Source: Candidula unifasciata (Eukaryota; Mollusca; Gastropoda; Stylommatophora; Geomitridae). Taken from it: a stretch of 64,000 nt of DNA. A program made the translations under genes and the position numbers. The notes under the pieces were generated by a model, which made no database searches, was not told the DNA's origin, and saw only the letters and a program-made list of their open reading frames with translations. The stretch is from the NCBI GenBank assembly GCA_905116865.2, contig CAJHNH020008537.1, positions 323,882 through 387,881 of the forward strand, read 5' to 3'. Below are positions 43,475 through 55,100 of this stretch, piece by piece (the first letter of the stretch is position 1; each line of letters opens with the position of its first letter).

Positions 43475-44475
43475 GTGATTCAGGTTGAGTAGGACAAATG
43501 CAATTACTCAATTGATATGCTTCTAAGGGAGCATATGGTCAACCCCCCCCCCCCCCCCCCCACCCCCCCTATTTTCCAAATGGGACCTAGAAACACACAC
43601 AAAGATAATTCATACAACAAAGAACACACAAAAACATCATAAAAATATGGATCATTTGTATTGTCTGTACCAAATGTTTGTGACATCAACAATGATAAAA
43701 TATTTCAGAAAATCGGCTCATGGACAGACTGCAAAAACAGGTCAGCGAGTATGAATAATGAAAACAAAGTCAATAACACACAATATCAGATTAATCTACG
43801 AATGGTCTGACAAAGACTAGATACAAACACCAAAATGATTACAGTATGTACTGAAAAAAAGATGTGGATATTTAAGACTAAATTACTTAAAGTAACAGAT
43901 AAAGGTCTGGGCTGTTCAGCTTTCACACATGCTGAGCAACAATGATTAACTAGACGAAGCAACCAATTCATTTTTTTTCTATCTTCTCTTCCAAAAATGA
44001 TCTAGTATCCACATCGTCAGGTCAATGTCCTCGTCTCGCTTAATCTATGTGGCCAAACCATACATGTCTTTGGGTTCCTTTTGCTCAGTTTACATCAACC
44101 TTGTCAGCTGTTACCAAGTTCTCGAGTTCAACCTTCTCATTTCAAGAGCATGTCTGAAAAACAGAGGCGGTCTGGGTCTAACCAGTTTACAGACAACTTT
44201 AACCTGTCTCAAGAAGGTCTGCTTTATTTGTATTTCTAATTTCCTATGAAATTCTTCTAAAAGACAACATGTTCCCCTGCCAGTAAATGAAGAATAAAAT
44301 ACCAAACCAGACATTGCTGCATGATTTTAAAAAAAAAATGCAGTGAGATCTTTAACAGCTAATCAGACAGGGTAAGAACATTTAAAACACATTATGAACT
44401 CCCACACCAGATTACAATCTGTCAATATCTGCAGCCAACAACAGAAACTTCAGAATTATGAATGTAAATATTTTC
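43475..44475. other. Intergenic stretch, no gene recognised
   Basis: Holds a C run of about 20 bases (43543-43568) and A/T-rich sequence; nothing else supported. Confidence 0.5.
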
Positions 44476-44477
44476 TT

Positions 44478-44765
44478 CTTCTTCAGCGATCTCTAGTCGT
44501 GTGCATATTCTTCTTTCTTGTTCACCAGCTGTAAACTCTGGCGGAATGTTCTGGTTGTTCATCCACTTCTGGACTGCAGTCCTGCTCCAGAACCTGACTG
44601 TTGCAGGTACATCCGTTTTACAGATCTGAATCATTTGTATGCAGACTGCTGGCTCCTTGCCTCTCAGGCAGATGCACTCCGGGTCTGAAGGAAGCCCCCA
44701 AATAGTCGATTCTTAGATATTGGGTAGCAGTGGGTCTATTCTTGTTTTCCCTGTAACAGGGCCCT
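44478..44765 (+). repeat. SINE-like family D, fullest copy
   Basis: Runs TTCACCAGCTGTAAACTCTG, GTTCTGGTTGTTCATCCACT, TCTGGACTGCAGTCCTGCTC, CATCCGTTTTACAGATCTGA, CTTGCCTCTCAGGCAGATGC, ACTCCGGGTCTGAAGGAAGC, then a GTGGGTCTATTCTTGTTTTC end that also occurs (reversed) at 7150. It serves best as the family reference in this window. Confidence 0.8.
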
Positions 44766-44779
44766 GAAACCCACATGGA

Positions 44780-45240
44780 CTATGCGCACAATCAACTCGT
44801 AGGCCATAAATTGGGATGTCATCTCAAAGTCTCAGGTTCACCAAAGCTCAGTTGTCAGGTCTACTGGGTGTGGCCACATGCTTCACATCTCCAACAAGAG
44901 AGCAGTCTTGCAAGACAGGTTCTGGAGTCTGTTCAGTGGGAAAACAGTGACAGAGAGCTGGTTGGCTCACACCTAATTTATCTGAGTGTTTGTTGAGTCT
45001 GCATCTGCAGGCAAATTCTGTGACCTGATCTTTTGAGGTGTCTGCGGAAATCTTTGTCATGGTTATAACCTGTGTCAGTTTTCCAGTCTATTTCTGATCT
45101 TCTCTTAAAAAGGATTTTGACTTCTGGAACAGATAGTGACTGCCAGATCTGTGGTTTACTGCTGCCTTTGTTGGCTGAAGCATCGACACTTGCATTGCCT
45201 TTGATGCAGGTGAATTTCTGCCTTTTGTTTCAACAGTAAA
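44780..45240 (-). pseudogene. LINE RNase H C-terminal fragment
   Basis: Minus frames read GNASVDASANKGSSKPQIWQ, SLSVPEVKILFKRRSEIDWK, FRRHLKRSDHRICLQMQTQQ and then CKTALLLEM. GNxxxDxxAxxGS is the last RNase H motif of Jockey/I-type LINEs, followed by the RxDHxxxxRLRT-like stretch and a Cys-rich end. Frameshifts present. Confidence 0.7.
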
Positions 45241-46089
45241 TATTTTTAATCAACAACTGAAACTTCAGATTTTCGTAATCAAAGCTTTTTTTCTGATTCA
45301 CAATTCAAGACATGTACATTAGAAGGGAAAGTGTGAACAAAAATGACTACAAAATCTATTTCTACAGTTAATATTATAAAGGCATCTGTGTACCCACATC
45401 TGCTGTCAGATCTCCATAACAACAAGAGTTTAAAAACTGCTATCATATACAGCTAGTTCTCACCAGAAACACAGAAAACAACAGATCAGAGATTTTTGCC
45501 TTATCATTATCAAGAGGCTCTTCAACTGGCTTGGACAAAAAAGCTTCTTCACATCTTGTAATCCTTATCATTATAAACTCTAATGCCAGTCCCTTTCCTT
45601 GATATGACCCAAAAACATTTTGCTGTCTTCCTTTATGTCTTTTAAAAAACATTTTCCAGTCCTGTTTCTATGGTCACCGCCAATTGTTTTGTGTGTGTCT
45701 GCAATAAAATGTCTTTTGTCTTAGCTATTTCAAAACATTTATTCTCTTTCATCTAGGTTATTTTCCCGCTACAATTCCTTTATTCCCAGTATAAGGTATA
45801 TTTTACATTCCCACCATTAATCTAAAGTTGAATTTATTCAACATTTTCCACTAAAACTGTATTTTAATCATTAGTCTAAAATATTTTTTCAGCTACCTTC
45901 TACAAAATAGTAGCATTATCCCCGTCATTGAATATTACATACAAATTTACAGTTTGCAGAAAATCAAGTATCCAACACAAACACTCACATGCATGAACAG
46001 TCACACAATCGCATCATTCTGTATCAGAAACTGAAAACAAACACGTATGGTCGGTATTAAAAAAGAAAAAGAGCATTCAACAAGACAGT

Positions 46090-46161
46090 TTATGGTTGAG
46101 ACACATATCCTCCTGTCTGCTGCTGGAATACGTCAATTGAATCACCATCCTCCATCTCCAA
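46090..46161 (-). CDS. SUMO: SUMO exon 4 with diglycine and stop
   Basis: 23 codons plus [21 protein letters not shown] then YVSQP. Acceptor TCTCCACAG. Candidate minus-strand AATAAA signals occur downstream near 45832, 45778 and 45737, so the 3' UTR may extend about 250-350 bases. Confidence 0.96.
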   Translation of the reverse strand: MEMEDGDSIDVFQQQTGGYVSQP

Positions 46162-49100
46162 CTGTGGAGAAAGATAAGTTATAGTTACCACAGTAAAACA
46201 ACAAACTATTCTGCTAGCCTGCAGATTTCTCTTGGCTCTGACATCTTTGTCTCTACTCCTGTTCTGCCTTAGTTGCACCATGAGTCAGTTTTAGGAAGTA
46301 CAGTACACTGGAAATAATCTTAATTGACACAAATAACGGAGAGGAAGCTGCAGTTTTATAATTACAGACACATGATGAGAATACCCCAGACTGATTAAAG
46401 GAGTAATGGAGATTTCTTGCATAAAACTGACTCATGGAGACAGCTGGTTGTCCACGTCAGAAGGAGACAATCTACATTCTTTGATCATGTCCTTAGACAG
46501 AGAAAACTGAAGTACACTGTGACAGTGGGAAGGTTGGAGGAGAAGATAAGACAGAGGGAGACCAAGAGAGAAGATGATCAACAGTTTGACAACTAGCCCA
46601 GAATCATTTTTATAACAAGTCCAGGATTTACAAAGATATGGTAGGGAAAAGTATAAATAACAGGTGAAAATGCTCCTGTTCAATGTTGATACCTCTGGAT
46701 ATCAACAGTTTTCACATCTTGAAGATAGTTCTGACAATCGACTTTTCATTTCTATTGAACTTTGCCACCATTTGTTATAATTAAATGTCCAAGAATGGAG
46801 AAACTTGCTCTGATACCTCTGCTCTGACAGTGCCTCCTCAACCTTCAACAATTTCCATTCTGACTAAGAGGTCATGAGTCAAGTCTATTATTCTAAAAAC
46901 AAAGTCAGGCATCAGCACCCGGGATTATTTTTAACTATCACTGTCATCATTATCAAGTGCTATGCCAACTGGCATGGGCGATGGTGCCTCTTCACACTCT
47001 GCAACTGCGTGTATCAGTTCATGTGTTGACACCCCTCGATGCTATGACAACAGTCTCACGTTGTCTTTCTCTGTCTCTCTTTCCACAGATCTTTCCAGTG
47101 GTCACTACATGTTCCCGCTGAGCTTTTCTCATGACGTGACCAGAAAAAGATGCTTTTCTGATTTTTGTAATAAGCTGTCCTCGAGTCCTTGCCGCATTTT
47201 AAACACCAGAGTAACTCTTTGTAGCTGTCCAGAACAACCAATGTAGTTCCTTTATTGACTATTTTTATTATCTTTTTTTTGTGTGTGTAAGTTGCAAAGT
47301 TGGAAAAGGTGTACTGTGTTGTTCACTGCTTGCACTGATAATTATAAAGGTGTACTGTGTTGTTCACTGCTTGCACTGATAATTATAAAGGTGTACTGTG
47401 TTGTTCACTGCTTGCACCGATAATTATAAAGGTGTACTGTGTTGTTCACTGCTTGCACCGATAATTATAAAGGTGTACTGTGTTGTTCACTGCTTGCACC
47501 GATAATTATAAAGGTGTACTGTGTTGTTCACTGCTTGCACCGATAATTATAAAGGTGTACTGTGTTGTTCACTGCTTGCACCGATAATTATAAAGGTGTA
47601 CTGTGTTGTTCACTGCTTGCACTGATAATTATAAAGGTGTACTGTGTTGTTCACTGCTTGCACCGATAATTATAAAGGTGTACTGTGTTGTTCACTGCTT
47701 GCACTGATAATTATAAAGGTGTACTGTGTTGTTCACTGCTTGCACCGATAATTATAAAGGTGTACTGTGTTGTTCACTGCTTGCACTGATAATTATAAAG
47801 GTGTACTGTGTTGTTCACTGCTTGCACCGATAATTATAAAGGTGTACTGTGTTGTTCACTGCTTGCACTGATAATTATAAAGGTGTACTGTGTTGTTCAC
47901 TGCTTGCACCGATAATTATAAAGGTGTACTGTGTTGTTCACTGCTTGCACCGATAATTATAAAGGTGTACTGTGTTGTTCACTGCTTGCACCGATAATTA
48001 TAAAGGTGTACTGTGTTGTTCACTGCTTGCACCGATAATTATAAAGGTGTACTGTGTTGTTCACTGCTTGCACCGATAATTATAAAGGTGTACTGTGTTG
48101 TTCACTGCTTGCACCGATAATTATAAAGGTGTACTGTCTTGTTCACTGCTTGCACCGATAATTATAAAGGTGTACTGTGTTGTTCACTGCTTGCACCGAT
48201 AATTATAAAGGTGTACTGTGTTGTTCACTGCTTGCACCGATAATTATAAAGGTTTCTGTTGTTTTTTAAACAATAATATCTAAACCACTATCTGCACACA
48301 ACTATCTATTTGCAGCACTAAGTTCCATAACTCCTTCACACTCATGACCATGTTATGCTTGATTATTCCAGTGTCTTTACTGTCAAAACTCAAAAAAGAT
48401 TATCGTCAAAGATTATCCCTACAAAATGTGGATCTATATAAAAAGCAAAATATACCTTAAATGTATCAGAGAGTGCAAAAGAATCCCTTTACACAAGAGC
48501 CCACAAATATTACATACCATTGCTGGAGTATCTTCATCATTGATAGGATTTCCATCAAAACGGAATCGAACTACACCTGTTTGAATTCCCTGAAATTGAC
48601 AAGTTAAGGGACAGTTAGGTCAAACTGCATTCAAGGCAGCACCAGCGAGTCAGTAAGTAAAGGACACTCTCCACCCCTCCCTCAGGCATAGCAGGTATAT
48701 AGTGCTAGAAACATAACTGTTTACACCAACCGACTCTGTGCTATAAATGCCAGACAGGGACCGGCCTAGAAAAACACAAAATATGTGAGATGAGATCTTT
48801 CAGAAATGCAGCTGGGGAGCAAACAAGAGACAGTCACCAACGAAAAACTAAGAACTTTAAAAAATCAATGGTTTGGCCATCTGGTCAGAATGGAACAAAA
48901 TCAGCCAGCAACTAGAAGAGCATATTGCATAATAGCAGGCTACAAGTCAAGAGGCTGAGCAAGAAAGAGATGGATGGAGGGAGTAAAAGAGACACTATAC
49001 AAGCACAAAATGACATTAACTCAATACTATGCAACCAACTAAACTCCTCTCTGACGTTTACCTTATGCACAGGTATTCAGGGAGTAATCACAGTTCAAAA

Positions 49101-52100
49101 TGGGTGGGAAATGATTGAAGATAATGTCATAACATAAGAGACTTGCAGATATAAGTTTATCAGATCAGGCTACTTGGTGTATCAATTCAATACAACAGGG
49201 GATTATTTTTAAATAAAACAATGTATTTTGTCTTTCCTGAAAAAAAAAAAAACAAAGCATAAAAGGTCAGGAAAACAAGGGTAATGAAGGGATTGAGGTC
49301 ATCCAAAAGAGCCCTTAACATGAAAGCTGACGGAAAAGGCCAAAGGTGCAGGACTGGATTCCATCCATGACATTAAAGGACACAATGGAATGGAGGTATC
49401 CACTTTGAGCCCTATGTGCCACAACAGGACAATGATTATTTTATCCCCTGTTTTTTTTTTAAAGAAGTAAAGGCATGTGAAAAACCTTGGATAGAGCTGG
49501 TCTCATATTCTGTAAAACAATGTTCAATTTTCTTTATGCGGATATGTCACTTCTGTATATTTTCCTTTAGCAATCCATTCCATTTAATGCTTTTCCTTTA
49601 GCAATCCATTCCATTTAATGCTCCCCTCTGTTCTTGTTTACTGATTACTTTATTTAATTCAAAACACAGCGAAATGTTAAAAAATTTATACAAATAAATA
49701 ATCTATTGGAATTTTTAAAATGAATTTCCTATGGGTTCATAACCCATTTTTAACATTCAAAGAGCAAAAGAGTTGCCCTTTCTTAACATTTACTAATGTG
49801 TTTCATCATAATGTCAAAACCTTTTGTCTTTCCAGGGGAAAATATTCTATTGTACAACACAGAGGTAGGGGAATCACAACCCACACATGGATGTCAATGT
49901 AACTAGAAAGACCAGAATGGTCCACAATAATTGCACAAGACTTCAGGACCACAGCTGCCATCACATATACTTGACATGTTTCTTCTGAAACACACAACTC
50001 TCCAAGTGGCTATAAGACTTTTCTCCTCTGTCTCTATTTCCTTCTTAAATTACCCCCTCCACATAATGGGCATCAAAAATATAATAAATGTACAAATGAA
50101 TTAAAAACAAAACAACTTACAGCTCTATTGCAGTATGCACCCATCAACTTCCGTAAAGGTGTGTTTTTCTTGATTTTAAAATGCACCACACTGCCATCTT
50201 GACCCGTCACTTTCAGGTTTATGTGTTCACTTTCCTTGTGGTCCTCCTGAAAGAAAACAAATTGCAAAGCTATAACAACTGTTCTGTGTGAATGAAACAA
50301 GACCACTTAATCACGTGCCATCGTCACAATGAAGGATGGCTGGTATGGACTTCCAACCTGTATCTCAACACTGATGTCTAAAATGCTTGTGTCATCTCCA
50401 CACTGAAGGTTCCCAACAGTGTGAGGCCCCAAACTATTTCATAGTGCCACTCAGTACTACTGCATAAATGCCACAAGAATGTTGTTTTGTTTGTTTTAAA
50501 CAGACCGTCAACTGTAGACATGGGACCCTAATACTCAAAGATCATACAACTGTTAACCATGACTCCTGCTGAAGCATACGTATGCAGACTTTCACGTGAA
50601 GATAGTAGACACTGTTATAACACAACCATCACTCAACCAGGTTGTACACGGCAGACAGCTGTTTGTCAATCTTCTGATGTTATCGTCCACCTCAACTGCA
50701 CTGCTGTCAACCTGTGTCTTTTTTTTCTCTCCAGAATCTTCTAAAGTGAGTCATAGACTCTTAATATAATACTGGAGAAAGCAATCACAGCTTTTGAACT
50801 GAAATGATGCAGATAAATTCTTAGAATACCATGGACCAATGAATGAAGACATTGACACCCTACATAATCTGAGCAGCAAGAGGTAGTTTAGCCATGATAA
50901 ACATCAGGGTGACCAGGAGAGGACAGTGTTGGAGGGCAGTTTCAGCAAATTAAGTAGACCTCATTAAAGTTGAATATAAGACATTAAAGACACACTGGCT
51001 ATGAAAGCATACAGAACTGGCTAAAGAAAGACATTCAGGTTTGCTGTGAGGAAAGCAACTTTCTGTAAATGACCTGCTAATTGATAATGATAGTTTTTAA
51101 ACTGATATAACATCTTTTCATTTTGCCACAACACTTCACTTTACTGTTCACAGTTGATGCAAACTCTGATTAAAATTAAATCAGCATGTGTCGGTTTTCT
51201 TCATTCAAAGTCTCAAAGGTTCCTTGCTGCAGATTTCCCCACTCAATGACTTGGCCTTTTTCCCCCAGTTGTTGACTCCAAGTGTTTTGTAATTTTGCCT
51301 GGATAGTATCTCTCTTTTCATGATCTATGACCATTCAACTCCCTTGTAGACACTTCTGGCCTTTATATGTTCTCACCATTTCAGTCTATAAGCCATCATA
51401 ATGCCAGCGATCTTTATTTATTTTGTGTGTCTCACCAATACTAGGTTGTAGCCCAGTTTCGTGGTTTTTCTGTATTTGTCTTACGCTTTTTAGGTGGCCT
51501 AAGTGATGGAATTGATACTTTTGAAGGTTTCAGATAGACCATTTATTCCCTTCTTCCCAGATATTCTACTGTAAAAAGTCTCATTTGCAGTCTGGTCTGA
51601 CTGCATTTTCACTAAATAGCTAAACTATTTCATTTTCTGTCGATATAATCCAGTCTTTTTCTAACTTTCTCTTTCTCGGGGTATTTGTAACCATGTCCTG
51701 TCTAGTGTTGTTAGTGACCTTATAGAGCCAGCAAATTTCACATGTAGTTTTTTTTCCGGCTATCCCCTGAATAACAGTCCCAAATTATTGGCGCCTAAAA
51801 TATACCATAACAGGGCTCCAGTCACATGTCAATTGCAGACTTCCAGGGACTATACCGCCACCGCCGAAAGTATCTCCCATGTCGCTACATGCTGCGTGGA
51901 TTGGGGCTAAACACAATAGCTGGGACTCACGATCAAATAAAATAAAGGAAGCTGCATGTGATGCGGTAGCTGCTGTTTGTGAGTCCCAGCCATCTAATTT
52001 AGCCCCAACCCACGCCGCACAGCGGCGTGGGAGAAACTCTCCTCGGCGGCGGAAGTCGCAGGAAGTCCACAATTGACATGTGACTGAGGCCCTGTTAGGG

Positions 52101-55100
52101 TATATTTCGGCCTCGATAATTTGGGACCATTATTCAGAGGATAGCTTTTTTTTAATTCTAGTGCTCTATTCATTATGCCAGTGATCAATAATGATAAAAA
52201 CAGATAATTAATTTCATTGCAGCTTCTGTCTAATCCTAATTTTCGCATCTCTCATAAGTTAAAACATTTGCCAAAAGACTTGTTTAAAAAAACTTATAAT
52301 GTAAGTCTTTGTGTCTTTTAGTTGTATTGGTTTCAGAGTCAAATATGACAATCGGTCTTATCAGCATTTTATATGCTGGGATCTTGGTGTTATGTGTCTC
52401 ATATATTGTTATTAATTTGAAATTGTTTACCTGCTTGTGCATTTTACAAGGGGTAGGTGTGTGACTAAGTTATCACATTTTACAAATATTGGCTTCAGGG
52501 TCATGTTGCTCACTCATCCAGACAGAATGAGAAACTTTTAATTGTGGTTTTATTTTCAGCATGGCAACTAGTGTTCTAACCTACTTCTTTCTACATATGT
52601 ATTTGTTTATTATACATTAAATTTTTTAGACAGCCTCAGTGGTTTCCCTATCTGTTTAATAAGTACAATACAGGAGACTGTGGTCTCGAGTATGGTGTCT
52701 GCCTCGAGAGATAGAGGTCCCAGGTTTAAACCCCAGTTAAGGTTGGTATTCTTTCACATGGATTTCTAGTAATTTGCCCCTGGTCTCTGGGTAGTGAGAT
52801 TGGACGTTCTTGTGTATTGCTGCGCACGTAAAATCCCTTGGCAGTTGGAAATATGCTAGCAGTGTTGTCTGGGCAAAATACGAAGTTTAAAATCTACCCA
52901 AACTATTTCAGGATCCTCACCGGTGCAACAGAGATCGCGCATTGCGCTGATATTCTTCGGACTTGGGTTAGAAGAACGGAGCACTTATGGGTTACACATG
53001 TGTGTTTTGATATTGATCCGTTGAATAAAACATATGAACAATACATTCGTTATATGCTAGAAATAGACGGTATATTATGAAATTGTTTTTTGACATATGC
53101 TGGGTTATGTGAATTTCTTCAACTTATAGTACTATTTCAAAGGTTTCATTAAATTGAGAGAAGACGCTCTGACTGTCAGTGTAACTATCAAGAATGGGCC
53201 TTCTATGAAAAGGAAGGACATCACTGATTTCATACGAGACTAAACACTGAGTCTTTCGGTTTCATGGAAAATTATTTTTACTGAACAGACCATATACCCT
53301 GGGTGTACCAATAGGATCAGCGAGACAGGAAAGCCACACAGCAGTCACCCATCATCCCTTACAGAATGGGAGTTGTTAGCCTAAAAACACGGAGACATAC
53401 CCAGGGGGAGATTGTAGCAGTTATGGCCATGTCCGATGATCTCTCAAATAAACAATAAGATCAATTAGTCTGTATCCCATAGGGGTGGGGTTAAGACAGA
53501 CATGGGTAATGGTACCTTTTTTTTTTGATTATTTGATTTTTAGTTGGTTTTATACCTGTCCTGCAGCAAGGCGCTATCATAATCATCATTTAGCTGTGGC
53601 ACGTCCTATTTCCTCCACGATAATTACAGCTTGCGATTTATATACTGTCAAGTGTGTCCTGTCTTTCTATAAATGCCAATAAGTATGTGTCTATTTGTTT
53701 ACCACATGTACATAAAAAAAAAATACTATTTATACAGGCAACTAAAGCAACTAAGCATATTTCTTATCATGACTTTTCCCCTTTCCCCAGAAATCAAAAC
53801 AAGTGTCCCTCAATGCTTTTATATAAAAGACAGTGAACAGCAGCACTGAAAAAAAAATGATTGCTAAAACTAAAACTACTAAAAATGTGGGTGTTGCTGG
53901 TACTGCCAGAAAAAAGCCCTGGATCATATCATATTAGTAAACTATTTTCCCTCTTCATGTGGATTCCCACTGTGTTATGTTGCCAACTGTTGCGGCAACA
54001 GTTGCCCCCAACAAACAAGCATGTAAGATCATTAAGATGGGTTTATTTATAAGTATTGAAGTTAGGTGTGTCAAGCTGTGAGGAGACACAACATAACTTT
54101 GCGTTCGTTCGAAAAGAAACAAAAGAAAAGCTTGGTCCTTTTTTAACCGCCTGATGGCCTGTTTTCTCAAGGACGGGTTATTTGCTATCTGAGCTTGAAT
54201 TTCTTTCTGTTGTGGCGATGATTTTCACCTGAGTTTCCTGTTAGTTGTTGCATTATGTCAGCAGCGTGGGCTTGGCGGGCGGCTTGCAGGTTTTGGGAGT
54301 GGACATGGCAGTCCTGAAAAGGACAGCCATATGTGCCTGGGTGGCCTGGAACGGGATGGGTGGGAGTGGTCAATCTGGTTGGTTGGGCTTCGTCGCGTCA
54401 GTGAGGTCGGCTTGTTCCACGGGAACTGGGTGTCATGGCGGCTTGGTGGTTTCAATTGGCTGCTGGCTCTGTCAATGTTTGCGTTGACGTTTGTTTGGCG
54501 TGCTTTGCTTCCATCTTGCTTCCCTCAACTTTATATTGGCTGTTTCTATCACCTCGCAGAAGCCGCAGATTTTTTTGTAGAAGGCCTGCTTTTCCTCGTC
54601 GTGTAGCAATTGTACTTTATCAATCTCCTTTCTGTCAAATCCAATACAAAAGCGGTTCCTCTCCAGCTCGATCTTGTGCGGGTGTATCTGTTCGTAATAA
54701 ATTTTGTAACTTCTTGAGGAGGTCGGCCTCGCTTCTGATCTCATCGGCTGCCGCCTCTTTGCTTTCTGTACAGGTTGTGGTTTCTTCTGCGGCTGGGGTC
54801 ACCTCTGTAGCTTTGGATACGGTTACTTCATCAGGCTGGATAGTGCTTTCCTCATCGGTTGTCTGTGTATTTTTGTCGGCCTTGCTGACATTTCGTTGCC
54901 TGGCGGCTATCTCTAGTTCGCTCTGTAGGCTGGCGTGCTCTGTCCTGGATGTCATCTCTGCCGCTTCTGCTTCTGATTTCGCCTGAATCAGTCGGGTGAC
55001 TTCTCTGTACGTTTCCTCTCTCGCCTCTTTCAGTCCTGCCATCTCTCTGCTTCTCTCCTCCCTCTCTTTTTGTCTGCGCTTCTCATCTGCTGCCTGTGCC

